Shown piece after piece: positions 39,191-49,778 of a stretch of DNA of 64,000 nt. The DNA is from Casimicrobium huifangae (GTDB lineage: Bacteria; Pseudomonadota; Gammaproteobacteria; Burkholderiales; Casimicrobiaceae), in NCBI RefSeq assembly GCF_009746125.1, contig NZ_CP041352.1, forward strand, positions 4,262,436 through 4,326,435. The letters run 5' to 3'. Position 1 is the first letter of the stretch. Every line of letters starts with the position of its first letter. The position numbers and the translations under genes are program-made. Under the pieces are notes generated by a model that made no database searches, was not told the DNA's origin, and saw nothing but the letters and a program-made list of their open reading frames with translations.

Positions 39191-41058
39191 AGCCCTCTGC
39201 CGCAGTCGCCCCCTATCTCGATTCACTGGTGCACTATGCACCGTTCTCCGAGATGAGCGAGGACGAGCTGGCACGGCTGTTTGCCCATGCGCGGGTGTCA
39301 TACCACGCGGCGGGCGAGACGCTGGTCGCACTGGGCGCTACGGTGCAGGATTGCTGGCTGGTGTTGCAGGGTCGCGTTCGCGGTGAGCGCGGCCAGCCAG
39401 GCGAGAGCAGTGCGCTGAGCGCGCTTGAACTCACGGCAGGTGAAATGTTTCCGGTGGGCGCCCTGCTAACTTCACGTCCCACTATCAGCCGTTTCTTTTG
39501 CGAAGACGAAGCCTTCATCCTGCGCGTTCCGGCTGCCGACTTCGTGGCGGCGACGCGACATTCGGCGGTTCTCGCCGACTTCTGTGACCGTCGTCTTACC
39601 TTCCTGCTGGAGCGGTCGCGCCGCGCATTGCAAGCCAGTTACGCAGCCCATGAAATCGCCGAACAGCAACTGCCAAGGACACTGGCATCATTGATTCGAC
39701 GCCCGCCAGTCAGCGCGACCGGCGGCGAGACAGTCCGCAGCGCCCTGACCCGCATGCAGGACGCAGCGGTGGGCTCGATCGTCATCGTCGACGACGCTCG
39801 CCGGCCAGTCGCGATTGTCACCGAGCGCGACATCATTCCGCGTGTTGTACTCGCTGGCGGCAACATCGACGCGCCGGTGTCGTTCATCGCCACGTCATCG
39901 GTGAGCACGCTGCCTGTCCACGCCACCGCCACCGACGCTGCATTGCTGATGGCTGAGCACGGCTTCCGCCATGTCGTTGTTGTTGACGGTGATGGTGCGC
40001 TGGCCGGGATCGTTTCCGAGCGCGATCTGTTCGCGCTGCAGCGGCACACGCTGACGGGTATCAGCGGTGCCATTGGCCGCGCGGGCAGCGTTGGACAGCT
40101 GGCTATCTGCGCCGCCGATGCACGTCAGCTTGCCCGCAATCTGATCGCGCAGGGCATTGAGGCGTTGACCATGACGCGCTTCGTCAGCCACCTCAACGAC
40201 CAGATCACGCGGCGGCTGCTCGATCTGATGGCGCAGAAGCATGGGCTGAAGCCAGGTGACGGTTGCTGGCTGGCACTCGGCAGCGAGGGGCGACACGAGC
40301 AGACCATCAGCACCGATCAGGACAATGCCCTCATTCTGGGCGCCAGTTGCAACCGGGAGCGTGCGCTTGCCGCAGCGACAGAGGTCAACGCCGCGCTGGC
40401 TGAATGCGGTTTCCCGCTATGTCGCGGCAACATCATGGCAGGAAATCCGGCGCTTGCCCTCACGGTTGACGAATGGCGCAGCAAGTTTGCAAGCTGGATC
40501 GAACGCGGCGATCCGCAGAGCCTGTTGCAGGCCAACGTTTTCTTTGACCTGCGTCCGCTGTGGGGTGACGCCACCCTGGCCGAGACACTGCGTGCCGACG
40601 TCCTCGCCCGCGCGGCAGCCAACGAACGCTTTCTCAAACAGCTCGCCCACAATGCGCTGGCAGTCGAGCCGCCGCTCAACTGGCTGGGTAACCTGAGCGC
40701 TACCGACGATGTTGAGGGGCGCCGCGTGATCGATCTCAAGCGCTTCGGCGTGCGGCCTTTTGTCGATGCGGCGCGGGTGCTGGCGCTGGCGCACGCCTGC
40801 ACCGCAACCAGCACGGTGGAGCGCTTGCGTGCGCTGGCTGCCGCCGGCAAATTGCAGGCGCGCGAGGTCACCGAATGGGCGGATGCCTTCAGTTTTGTGC
40901 AGGGGCTGCGCATGCGGGCACAGGAGCGCAGCCGTATCGCGTCGGCCCCCAATGCGGTTGCGATCGACGATCTGAGCCCGATGGACGCGCGCATTCTGAA
41001 AGAGTGCTTCCGACAGGCACGGAAACTGCAGCAACGCCTCGCTGTGGACTACCCCTGA
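39187..41058 (+). CDS. cNMP-binding / CBS / DUF294 putative nucleotidyltransferase
   Basis: This 623-aa protein has, in order, a cyclic-nucleotide-binding-like domain (about 15-135), a CBS pair (about 160-285, VGSIVIVDDARRPVAIVTERD), a DUF294 nucleotidyltransferase-like core with GSEGRHEQTISTDQDNALI (365-383, Asp pair of the polymerase-beta fold) and a DUF294 C-terminal substrate-binding domain. It resembles GlnD-type transferases fused to sensor domains; the target is unknown. The ATG overlaps the pepN stop, and an exonuclease gene follows 6 nt later, a pairing seen in many proteobacteria. Confidence 0.88.
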   Translation: MKPSAAVAPYLDSLVHYAPFSEMSEDELARLFAHARVSYHAAGETLVALGATVQDCWLVLQGRVRGERGQPGESSALSALELTAGEMFPVGALLTSRPTISRFFCEDEAFILRVPAADFVAATRHSAVLADFCDRRLTFLLERSRRALQASYAAHEIAEQQLPRTLASLIRRPPVSATGGETVRSALTRMQDAAVGSIVIVDDARRPVAIVTERDIIPRVVLAGGNIDAPVSFIATSSVSTLPVHATATDAALLMAEHGFRHVVVVDGDGALAGIVSERDLFALQRHTLTGISGAIGRAGSVGQLAICAADARQLARNLIAQGIEALTMTRFVSHLNDQITRRLLDLMAQKHGLKPGDGCWLALGSEGRHEQTISTDQDNALILGASCNRERALAAATEVNAALAECGFPLCRGNIMAGNPALALTVDEWRSKFASWIERGDPQSLLQANVFFDLRPLWGDATLAETLRADVLARAAANERFLKQLAHNALAVEPPLNWLGNLSATDDVEGRRVIDLKRFGVRPFVDAARVLALAHACTATSTVERLRALAAAGKLQAREVTEWADAFSFVQGLRMRAQERSRIASAPNAVAIDDLSPMDARILKECFRQARKLQQRLAVDYP

Positions 41059-41064
41059 TATCCG

Positions 41065-41694
41065 ATGTTCGACTGGTTCAGACGAGACAACCCTCCGGCT
41101 GTGTCCGGCGCCGACTCCCGCTGGGTGGTGCTCGATCTGGAGACCTCCGGGCTTGACCCGAAGCAGGACCGCATCGTGGAGATTGGTGGCGTTGCCTTGC
41201 ATGACGGCGCGGTTGATCTGACCGATTACTTCCAGCGTATCAACGCCGAAGGCAGCGGCCTGTCGCATGAAAATCGTGCGCTGCATGGCGTGACTGCCGC
41301 AGAACAGCGCGACGGCGCACCGCTGGCGCGCGCACTGGACGACTTGCTGGCGTGGATGCGCGGTGCGCCGCTGGTCGGCTTTCACACCCGCTTCGATATC
41401 GGCTTTCTGCGTCCGGCGCTGGCCTCGCATTTCGACGGACGGACGGCACAGCAGTTCGGCGCCCGCCATCTCGATCTGGCGGTCATCGCGCCCAGCGTGT
41501 TTCCGCACATCAAGGCCCGCGGTCTTGGCGAGTGGACGATGGCGCTCAGGCTACCCGTCCGCCGCCAGCATCGCGCGCTGGCAGACGCGCTGGCTACCGC
41601 CCATCTGCTGCAACGCGTGGTCGCAGCGCTGCCCGCAGGCGAACGCCACTTTGATGCGCTCAAGGCGCGCGAGTCCGATCGGCGCTGGCTGTAG
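41065..41694 (+). CDS. DEDDh 3'-5' exonuclease (DnaQ/PolC epsilon-like)
   Basis: This 209-aa protein shows the four acidic exonuclease motifs: Exo I LDLETSGLDP, Exo II FHTRFDIGF, and Exo III with His and Asp in HRALADALATAHLL. It is a stand-alone proofreading-type exonuclease rather than the DnaQ of the main replicase, judging by length and context next to the DUF294 protein. A role in signalling-nucleotide or RNA end turnover is possible but unproven. Confidence 0.88.
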   Translation: MFDWFRRDNPPAVSGADSRWVVLDLETSGLDPKQDRIVEIGGVALHDGAVDLTDYFQRINAEGSGLSHENRALHGVTAAEQRDGAPLARALDDLLAWMRGAPLVGFHTRFDIGFLRPALASHFDGRTAQQFGARHLDLAVIAPSVFPHIKARGLGEWTMALRLPVRRQHRALADALATAHLLQRVVAALPAGERHFDALKARESDRRWL

Positions 41695-41721
41695 CCAATC
41701 CGGCACTGTGCCGGCGCCTAA

Positions 41722-42744
<1,023 letters not shown>

Positions 42745-42756
42745 CCGCCCGAAGCG

Positions 42757-43431
42757 CTAGCCGGAGTCAGCCAAAAACGCCGTCGCGGCCACTACGGCTT
42801 CGGTGCGGTTGTTGACGTTCAGCGTGCGGAAGATTGCCAGCAGGTGAACCTTGATGGTGCCTTCCGACAGGGCCAGTTCGCGAGCGATCAGTTTGTTTGG
42901 CATGCCTTTGGCGAGCAGCCGCAACACATCGAGTTGCCGCCCGGTAAGGGCGTCGATCCCCGGGTTTAGTGTGTCTTTCCCTGCCTCGCGGTTCGACGTC
43001 ACCGCAGCATCGGCCGACAGCAATCGCGCCGGAGCGTAGGTGCCACCGGCCAGCACCAATCGCAGCGCCTGCAAAATCACGGCGGCGGAGTCGGTCTTCG
43101 GGATGAATCCTGCAGCGCCAGCAGCCAGCAGCTCACGCACGGTGGTTGGGTTCTCGGCACCGGACATCACCACCACGCGGGTCGCCGGATTGGCAGCGAT
43201 GAGTGTCCGGAACCACGCAATGCCGGCGACCCCCGGCATGCCCCAATCAATGAGGGCCACCTGAACCGGCGCACCTGCAAGCGAACGACCCGCGAGCGCT
43301 GCCTCGGTGCTGGCAGCGTCATCTGCTGTGAACAGATCCAGCGCATCGGCCAGTGGCCGCAATGCATGCTGCAAAGCGAGCCGTACCAGCTCGTGGTCGT
43401 CGGCGATCAGTAGCGATATGCTGTCTGGCAT
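42757..43431 (-). CDS. NarL/LuxR-type response regulator
   Basis: From the ATG at 43431 this is 224 aa: a receiver domain with acidic pocket ADDHE, phospho-acceptor Asp62 (LIDWGMPG) and Lys in IPKTDS, and a C-terminal LuxR helix-turn-helix (LTGRQLDVLRLLAKGMPNKL, SEGTIKVHL). It is divergent from the first of two histidine kinases; its ATG overlaps the first possible ATG of that kinase as CATG. The frame to 43578 reads into the kinase gene and lacks family support. Confidence 0.88.
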   Translation of the reverse strand: MPDSISLLIADDHELVRLALQHALRPLADALDLFTADDAASTEAALAGRSLAGAPVQVALIDWGMPGVAGIAWFRTLIAANPATRVVVMSGAENPTTVRELLAAGAAGFIPKTDSAAVILQALRLVLAGGTYAPARLLSADAAVTSNREAGKDTLNPGIDALTGRQLDVLRLLAKGMPNKLIARELALSEGTIKVHLLAIFRTLNVNNRTEAVVAATAFLADSG

Positions 43432-43492
43432 GGAGAGGGATTGGGTGACTGGGCAACCGGGCAGCGCACGCAACGACGACGCAGCCGCCCCA

Positions 43493-45835
43493 GTGTTTTC
43501 GAGTGTAGCGCGGTCGCAGATCGAGGCGCTGGATCGCGCGGTGTGGCGCACCCGGTTCCGAGACCCGCTGGAGCTCAAGCAGGCGGCCGACGCGCTGGCG
43601 GCCAGTGCGCCTGCCGATAGCCTGGCCGCCGCTCTGGCCAGCTTTCATCACGCCTGGCACCGCCTTGCCCTGTTCGATCAGACTGGTGCCGGCGAGCTAC
43701 ACGCCCAAGCGCTCGCTGCATTCGAAAGGCACCACTACACGCCCGGCATTGACCGGCTGCGGGTTGTCAAGGCGCTCATCCTGCTGCGCGCCGGCGATAG
43801 CGGCGCTGCGCTTGCCACCCTCGATGAACCGACCAGATCAAACGAGGAAGAACCACTCGCCGAAGCGCGCTACGTTGCGCTCAACATTCGAGCGCTGTGC
43901 TACGGCGATCTCGGTGACCTGGACAACGCGATGCGCAGCTTTTCGGCCGCGCTGACGGCAGCCCGGCAAACGGGTATCCCCGTTTTCGCTGCCAACGCGC
44001 TCGGCAACTTCGGTGGTTTCCACGCCGACATCCACAATTTCGAAGATGCGGAGCAGATGTGCCGCGAGGCTTTTGCGCTCGCCGATGTGGCCGGTGCCCG
44101 TGCGCCGTGGGTCACGTCGGGGACCAACTGGATGCTTTCGCTCTTCTTTCTCGGGCGCCCTGCCGAAGCGCGGGATGTGGCCTTGCAGCTACTGGCGCGC
44201 GAAGCGTGGTTGTTGCCCGCCAAGCGTTCGGCCTACTTCACCAAGTTCGCAGCAGTCTTCCTGCATGCCGGAGATTTGGCGGAGGCGGCAGCGTTTCTCG
44301 ATCGTGCCGAAGTTGTTGCCGACCCCGGCGTGACGCTGCGTACCGTGGAGTGGTATTGGGTTTGTGCCGAAGTGCGCAACGCGCAGGGTCGTCATGCCGA
44401 AGCATTCGAGCTCTGCCGGCAGGCAATCGAATCCGGGTCGGACTTCGACCAGGTATCACTGCCGACTGACCTGATGCGCCTGTACAACGCCGCCACACAG
44501 GCGGCCGAGGCGTTGGGAGACTTCCGCTCGGCGCTGCACTTCAAGAAGGAGGCGTTCGCCAAATATGAGCTGCTGGTCGGCCAGAGTGCGCGCGCCAAAC
44601 GACTGGCGCTCCAGATGGAATACGAAGTGCAGCTTGCTGAGTGGCAGCGCGATGAAGCGCTCGCCGAACAGCACGCCGCCGAAGAGGAGCGTGGCCGTCT
44701 GGCCGACCTCAATCGGGCGCTGGCGGCGATCAACACCGATAAAAGCCGCTTCCTGGCCGCAGCAAGCCATGATCTGAGGCAGCCTGTGCACGCTATCGGC
44801 CTGTTCGCCGACACGCTGGTCGAGCAGGTGGCGGCCGGCCAAGCGCGCGACATGGTGACACGCATCCAGCAAAGCATGCGCACCATGAACGGCATGCTGT
44901 CGGAGTTGCTCGACATTTCCAGCCTCAACGCCGGGATCACCCATGCTGCCGTGACTGCAATGCCCGTCACTGATTTGCTACTGCATATTGACAACGAATT
45001 CGGGTCTGTAGCGCGTGATCGGGGGCTGAATTTGCGACTGGCGGCAGCAGACCTTTGGGTACAAAGCGACCCGGCGCTGCTGAAGCGGATTCTGCAAAAT
45101 CTCGTCGCCAATGCGCTGGCCTATACCAAACAGGGTGGTGTGCTGGTCAGTGCCCGTGGTCGTGGCGAGATGGTGTTGCTCGAAGTGTGGGACACCGGCA
45201 TCGGCATTGATGCGACGCATTTGCCACGCATCTTCGATGAGTTCTACCAGATCGGTAATACGTCGCGCGACCGGCGCAAGGGGATGGGGCTGGGGCTCGC
45301 CATCGTGCGTCGGCTCGCCGACTTGCTTGCGCATCCGCTGGAGGTGTCATCGCGACCTGGCAAGGGAACGCGATTCCGCCTGCAACTGCCACGCGTGGCG
45401 ATGGCGAGCCTGCCGGAAAATCGTCCGATTGCCAGCCTCGCCGACTTGACTGGTAAGGTAGCGCTGATCATCGATGACGAACCTGATGTACGCGACAGCA
45501 TGGCAGCTGCTTTTGCCGCTCGCGGCTGCAGCGTCATCGTCGCCGGTAGCGCAGCAGCAGCCCTGGCCCAGCTGGAGGACGTGACGCTTCGCCCCGACTT
45601 TGCGGTGATTGACTACCGGCTCGAGTCAGAAACCGGGCTGGTTGCGTTATCGGCGTTGCGCGCCAGGCTTGAAACGTGGCTACCAGCGTTGATCGTCACG
45701 GGCGATACCCTCGCGACCGATTTGACGCAGATTGACGCGGCGGGTGAGGCCTGGCTGATCAAACCGGTTTCGGCTGATGCGCTGCAACTTGCAGTGACGC
45801 GACTGCTGTCGGCATCTTCGGCGGCGGCGAGCTGA
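43493..45835 (+). CDS. Soluble TPR-type hybrid histidine kinase
   Basis: The start is ambiguous. GTG at 43493 gives 780 aa and lines up with the start of the paralogue at 45839; an ATG at 43430 gives 801 aa but overlaps the divergent regulator's start. The N-terminal ~390 residues are TPR-like helices with no TM, followed by a coiled coil (QRDEALAEQHAAEEERGRL). HisKA follows with His426 in AASHDLRQPVHAIG, then HATPase_c (NLVANALAYTKQGG, WDTGIGI, GMGLGLAIVRRL). A C-terminal receiver has Asp707 (VIDYRLES). It is a cytoplasmic sensor kinase. Confidence 0.88.
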   Translation: MFSSVARSQIEALDRAVWRTRFRDPLELKQAADALAASAPADSLAAALASFHHAWHRLALFDQTGAGELHAQALAAFERHHYTPGIDRLRVVKALILLRAGDSGAALATLDEPTRSNEEEPLAEARYVALNIRALCYGDLGDLDNAMRSFSAALTAARQTGIPVFAANALGNFGGFHADIHNFEDAEQMCREAFALADVAGARAPWVTSGTNWMLSLFFLGRPAEARDVALQLLAREAWLLPAKRSAYFTKFAAVFLHAGDLAEAAAFLDRAEVVADPGVTLRTVEWYWVCAEVRNAQGRHAEAFELCRQAIESGSDFDQVSLPTDLMRLYNAATQAAEALGDFRSALHFKKEAFAKYELLVGQSARAKRLALQMEYEVQLAEWQRDEALAEQHAAEEERGRLADLNRALAAINTDKSRFLAAASHDLRQPVHAIGLFADTLVEQVAAGQARDMVTRIQQSMRTMNGMLSELLDISSLNAGITHAAVTAMPVTDLLLHIDNEFGSVARDRGLNLRLAAADLWVQSDPALLKRILQNLVANALAYTKQGGVLVSARGRGEMVLLEVWDTGIGIDATHLPRIFDEFYQIGNTSRDRRKGMGLGLAIVRRLADLLAHPLEVSSRPGKGTRFRLQLPRVAMASLPENRPIASLADLTGKVALIIDDEPDVRDSMAAAFAARGCSVIVAGSAAAALAQLEDVTLRPDFAVIDYRLESETGLVALSALRARLETWLPALIVTGDTLATDLTQIDAAGEAWLIKPVSADALQLAVTRLLSASSAAAS

Positions 45836-45838
45836 GGT

Positions 45839-47797
45839 ATGAACGTCACGCACGCAACTCTGCACGAACGCCTGGCGGCGCTCGATCAGCAGGCGTGGCT
45901 GGCGCGCTTCCGCAGCCGCAATGAGTTGCGTCGACTGGTCGACGACATGCTGCGCCTTGCTCCCCCTGGCTCAGCGGCAGAGGCGAAGGGGCACTATCAC
46001 TGTGCGGTATGGGCGTGGCAGGCCAATGAGCGGGAACAATCGCGTACGGCACGCGCTCGGGCGCTCAGCATCTTCGAGCAACACGGCGACATTGCCGGCA
46101 TCGCCAACTGCCGCGATCTGGAGGCACTTGCCGAGCGGCTTGCCGGCAATCTCCAGCACGCCGCCGAACTCTACAAAATTAACCGCGATCTCCCCGAGTC
46201 GGCGCGCGCTGCGGCCGAGCATTGCATGACCTGCAGCGGCGAGGGTGCCGTACTGTTGGCCACGGGACAACACGACGCTTGCCAGCGCGTGTGGTCCATC
46301 GCGGTGTCGCTCGCGCAACGGGCCAGCAATCCCGGGCTTGAGGTATCTACCCTGTGCAATCTGGGTGCCTGGAATATTGCTGTTTGCAATTTTGAAGATG
46401 GTCGGCAGCTCAGTCAACGGGCATTCGATCTTGCCGAGCAGGTGTTTGATCTGGCGCATCCGGAGGAACTGAACAGCGGCTGGTTCAACAGTGGCATGAA
46501 CCTGCTGGTGGCCCTCGACTGCCTGTCGCGCCAAGCCGAGGCGATGGCAGTGGCGTCGCGGTTGCTGGAAATGGAAGCCCATTTCCCGTCGTCGCAACGG
46601 GCGAATTACTTCGTGACCTTTGCCAGTGCCATGTTGCATGCGGGCAATGTCGACCAAGCCGGACACTTTTTGCAGAGAAGCATCGCCGCCGGCGGCGTGA
46701 CACCAGACTTCGCGCTGGAACAATCAATCGTGCAGGCAGAAATATGGAATCGGCTTGGCGAATACGGCCGGACGCAATCGCTGTGCGCGAAATTGCATGA
46801 CGATGCGTCGGTGCGGCGTAACGATGTGTCCGCGCACGACCTGATGCGTTTTCACAATGCTGCGACTTTCGCCAACGAAGCGCTGGGCGAATTTCAGGTG
46901 GCCCTCGCGCATCAAAAGATCGCTTTCGACAAATATGAAGAACTGGTGGGGAAGAGTGCCCGTGCACGCCGCCTTACACTCGAGATTCAGACCGAGTTGC
47001 AGCGCACCGAATGGCAGCGCGATCAGGCCTTGAAGCAGAGGCGTGCGGCCGAACTCGAGCAAACGCGGCTGGCTGAGCTCAACGCAGCGCTGGCCGCAGC
47101 GAACACCGCCAAGAGCGGGTTCCTTGCTGCGGCCAGCCACGATCTGCGGCAACCTGCTCACGCCGTCAGTCTGCTCGCCGACACACTGGCGTCGCAGCTA
47201 AACGGTGCGCCACAACTTGAGCTGGTGTCACGCATTCAGCACAGCACAGCGGCGCTGCAGCGACTGCTGAGTGAATTGCTGGACATATCGGAGCTGGATG
47301 CCGGCGCCACGATTGCACACCCACGCGCAATTCCGGTCAGTGACTTGCTCGTTGAAGTTGACGCCGAGTTCCGCGAACTGGCGGTCAGTCGCAATCTGCA
47401 ATTGCGTCTTGCCGCGACCGACGCCTGGGTGGTCAGCGATACCGGGCATCTGCGGCGCATCATGCGCAGCTTGCTCACCAACGCGCTCAACTATACGGAA
47501 CGCGGTGGTGTGCTGGTCGCCGCGCGCACGCGGAAAGGTGCGGTGCTTCTGGAAGTGTGGGACACTGGCGTTGGCATCGCTGCCGAGCACTTGCCGCATC
47601 TCTTCGATGCGTTCTATCAAGTTGGCAATCGCGCCCGTGACCGTAGAAAGGGTCTCGGTCTTGGCTTGGCCGTGGCCAGGCGGTTGGCCGGGTTGCTCGG
47701 CCATCCGCTGGAGGTTCATTCACGGCCGGGCAGGGGAACCGTGGTGAGACTCACTTTGCCGGGAGCGACGCGGCTCATCGACTCGCAGGCTACGTGA
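45839..47797 (+). CDS. Soluble TPR-type histidine kinase, paralogue without receiver
   Basis: This 652-aa protein is a full-length relative of the preceding kinase: TPR-like N-terminus, coiled coil, HisKA His434 in AASHDLRQPAHAVS and HATPase_c (LLTNALNYTERGG, WDTGVGI, GLGLGLAVARRL). It ends after the ATPase, so the receiver is absent. It starts 3 nt after the first kinase's stop. The pair probably arose by tandem duplication. Both may phosphorylate the divergent NarL-type regulator. Confidence 0.88.
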   Translation: MNVTHATLHERLAALDQQAWLARFRSRNELRRLVDDMLRLAPPGSAAEAKGHYHCAVWAWQANEREQSRTARARALSIFEQHGDIAGIANCRDLEALAERLAGNLQHAAELYKINRDLPESARAAAEHCMTCSGEGAVLLATGQHDACQRVWSIAVSLAQRASNPGLEVSTLCNLGAWNIAVCNFEDGRQLSQRAFDLAEQVFDLAHPEELNSGWFNSGMNLLVALDCLSRQAEAMAVASRLLEMEAHFPSSQRANYFVTFASAMLHAGNVDQAGHFLQRSIAAGGVTPDFALEQSIVQAEIWNRLGEYGRTQSLCAKLHDDASVRRNDVSAHDLMRFHNAATFANEALGEFQVALAHQKIAFDKYEELVGKSARARRLTLEIQTELQRTEWQRDQALKQRRAAELEQTRLAELNAALAAANTAKSGFLAAASHDLRQPAHAVSLLADTLASQLNGAPQLELVSRIQHSTAALQRLLSELLDISELDAGATIAHPRAIPVSDLLVEVDAEFRELAVSRNLQLRLAATDAWVVSDTGHLRRIMRSLLTNALNYTERGGVLVAARTRKGAVLLEVWDTGVGIAAEHLPHLFDAFYQVGNRARDRRKGLGLGLAVARRLAGLLGHPLEVHSRPGRGTVVRLTLPGATRLIDSQAT

Positions 47798-47801
47798 CCA
47801 C

Positions 47802-48590
47802 CTAAGCTCGCCGGCGTCTCGTACACACAGCGGCGATGCCAAACGTCATTACGACCAGTGCAAGCAACGCCCAGCCATCCAGTGTGGGTACCGACGTGGG
47901 TGTCAACGCGACAAAGGTCGCCGTTACGGTGCAGTCTGCAGCCAGCGCAGATGTGGTGTATGGATTTGACTGCGACGCGGCACCGCAGCCACTGGTCGTG
48001 AAGCCGCTGAATCGGTATCCCGACGTCGGCGTCGCCTGGCAGACGCTGGTACCGTTGACGCCTGTCAAAGGCGTGCAACTAACAGTGCCTGCACCGAGCG
48101 GACTCGCAACACCGGTGGCCACTGGCAGCGACAGCACGTTCGCAAATGCAGCGAGATACGGCGCGGGACTCCCGGCGAAAAGCACGTTGGTCAATACGAC
48201 AGGCGCTGGCGAACCGACCCAGAGATAACCGGCTGGAGCATTCGGTCGCGTTAGTTGCGTGACCGTACATGTATTCGGCATCGTCGGCATGTTGGCCAGA
48301 CTGTTCGAGGCGCTGGCGCCCAGTTGTCCGTGTATCGGTGTCGCAGCCGTTATCGTTCCACTCGCTGCGGGCTGTGACCATAAGTAGGCAGGGCCGCTGG
48401 GAGCGGTGCAGGAAATGCCATACGAGAATGCCCCGCTCACCGTGGGCTGCACCGTCGGCGTGGGCGTCGTCGTGACTGTGATGTCCACCGTGATGTTTGT
48501 GATACCGGCATGCGCAACCGATGCAAAGTGCGCCAGGCAAAGGAGCGCTACGCCAGTGAGTGTGGCCAACAGGCGGGATATTCGTGTCAT
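47802..48590 (-). CDS. IPTL-CTERM secreted protein
   Basis: This 262-aa protein has a signal peptide (LLATLTGVALLCLAHFASVAHA), a Thr/Pro-rich start and Cys pairs. A bacterial repeat-like domain lies at about 165-225 (TSVCQATPTSGYRFSGF, TSGCGAASQ). The C-terminus SVPTLDGWALLALVVMTFGI followed by CTRRRRA is a clear IPTL-CTERM sorting signal: motif, TM helix, Arg cluster. It should be anchored or released by an exosortase-like enzyme encoded elsewhere. It converges with the second kinase (4-nt gap). Confidence 0.85.
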   Translation of the reverse strand: MTRISRLLATLTGVALLCLAHFASVAHAGITNITVDITVTTTPTPTVQPTVSGAFSYGISCTAPSGPAYLWSQPAASGTITAATPIHGQLGASASNSLANMPTMPNTCTVTQLTRPNAPAGYLWVGSPAPVVLTNVLFAGSPAPYLAAFANVLSLPVATGVASPLGAGTVSCTPLTGVNGTSVCQATPTSGYRFSGFTTSGCGAASQSNPYTTSALAADCTVTATFVALTPTSVPTLDGWALLALVVMTFGIAAVCTRRRRA

Positions 48591-48616
48591 GTTTTTCCTT
48601 GGGGACTGGATCGAAA

Positions 48617-49480
48617 TCAGAATTTGGCGAGTGCGCCGGGCTGCAGCTTTGATGACCTGAAGGGCAACATCAGACAGTCGAGAACCGTGAGCGAAGGTGT
48701 CCCGCGAGCCCGCTTCGATGAAGGCAAACCCAACCGGAGATCAGGGGGCGATGCTCGATACGTCCGAAAGAGGCGATCCCACCACGCAAACACGGCGGCG
48801 TAGTTGGCGTTATGAAACTGCACTCTCGCGTCGTGATGAACACCATGCATGGCGGGGGTGACCACAAACCCCTTGACGAGTCGTTCGATACTTCCCGTCG
48901 CCGAACAGGTGGAGTGCTGCCACAGCTGCAGTGCGGTACTGATGACAACATAGAAGATCCAGCTTGCCGCCGGAATGCCAAGTAGCCACAGTGCGGGTAG
49001 TTGCACCAGCGTGACAACGAGCATCTGCCCCGGATGCTGGCGGAAGTGCGTGCTGGCGTTCATGTGCTCGTCGCTGTGATGCACCTGATGAAACCGCCAA
49101 AGCAACGGGACGGAGTGCATTGCGCGATGAATGACGTACATCAGCAGATCGAGAAGCAGCACGCCAGCGAGGACGCACAGCAAATATGAAATTGCAGGTA
49201 TGTCCAGCGCGTTGAGCAAACCGGACCGTCCTGCCAGTGCCTTGCTGAACGCGGGTGAAAGCCAGGATGCAAACATCCAGGAGATCGCGAGCGCGCAGGC
49301 GAGCAGTGCGATGTTGACCCTCCAGCTGTATGCCCACGCGTCGCGACGACGCCGAGACTTTGCGGCCGTGTGAGGGAGTAATTCGAAAACAAGCGCCAGC
49401 GATGCAAGCAGCAGTACAACTGCCGTGGCGTGATCGTTCAGCCACTGTGCCGACGCAACCAGCAATTGCTCAACGGACAT
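48617..49480 (-). CDS. Sterol desaturase / fatty acid hydroxylase family membrane enzyme
   Basis: This 287-aa integral membrane protein has the three histidine boxes of the di-iron family: HRAMH (118-122), HQVHH (131-135) and HGVHH (212-216), with four to five TM helices. Members hydroxylate or desaturate lipids. The substrate is not readable here. It starts within the last 11 nt of the small membrane-protein gene upstream, suggesting coupling. Confidence 0.88.
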   Translation of the reverse strand: MSVEQLLVASAQWLNDHATAVVLLLASLALVFELLPHTAAKSRRRRDAWAYSWRVNIALLACALAISWMFASWLSPAFSKALAGRSGLLNALDIPAISYLLCVLAGVLLLDLLMYVIHRAMHSVPLLWRFHQVHHSDEHMNASTHFRQHPGQMLVVTLVQLPALWLLGIPAASWIFYVVISTALQLWQHSTCSATGSIERLVKGFVVTPAMHGVHHDARVQFHNANYAAVFAWWDRLFRTYRASPPDLRLGLPSSKRARGTPSLTVLDCLMLPFRSSKLQPGALAKF

Positions 49481-49772
49481 GGGCTGCAGACCAGTACGGG
49501 TGCGTAGCCGCCATCGCCATCACCACCAGCCCCATCAGCCACGAAGGCATGATGGCGATGAAGCCGCCACGATGTGCGGACCACCAGCGGCTGTCTGTTC
49601 CGGCAGGAAGCGTCAACCTGTTGCGACACCAGACATCAACGCACAGCATCACGACGCCGGCGATGGCGCCACTCGCCCGTTCACTGCCGGCGAATGGCAG
49701 ATGACTGGTACCGACGCCCACCATGCCGGCCAGCAGCAGCATCAGGAACACCATGCCATTGAGGTGAAACAC
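49470..49772 (-). CDS. Small hydrophobic protein, probable
   Basis: This 100-aa frame has two or three hydrophobic stretches (MVFLMLLLAGMVGVG, AIAGVVMLCVDVW, IMPSWLMGLVVMAMAA). No family is recognised. Support comes from its overlap with the hydroxylase start and good membrane-protein composition; it could still be a chance frame. Confidence 0.5.
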   Translation of the reverse strand: MFHLNGMVFLMLLLAGMVGVGTSHLPFAGSERASGAIAGVVMLCVDVWCRNRLTLPAGTDSRWWSAHRGGFIAIMPSWLMGLVVMAMAATHPYWSAAHVR

Positions 49773-49778
49773 GTTCCG

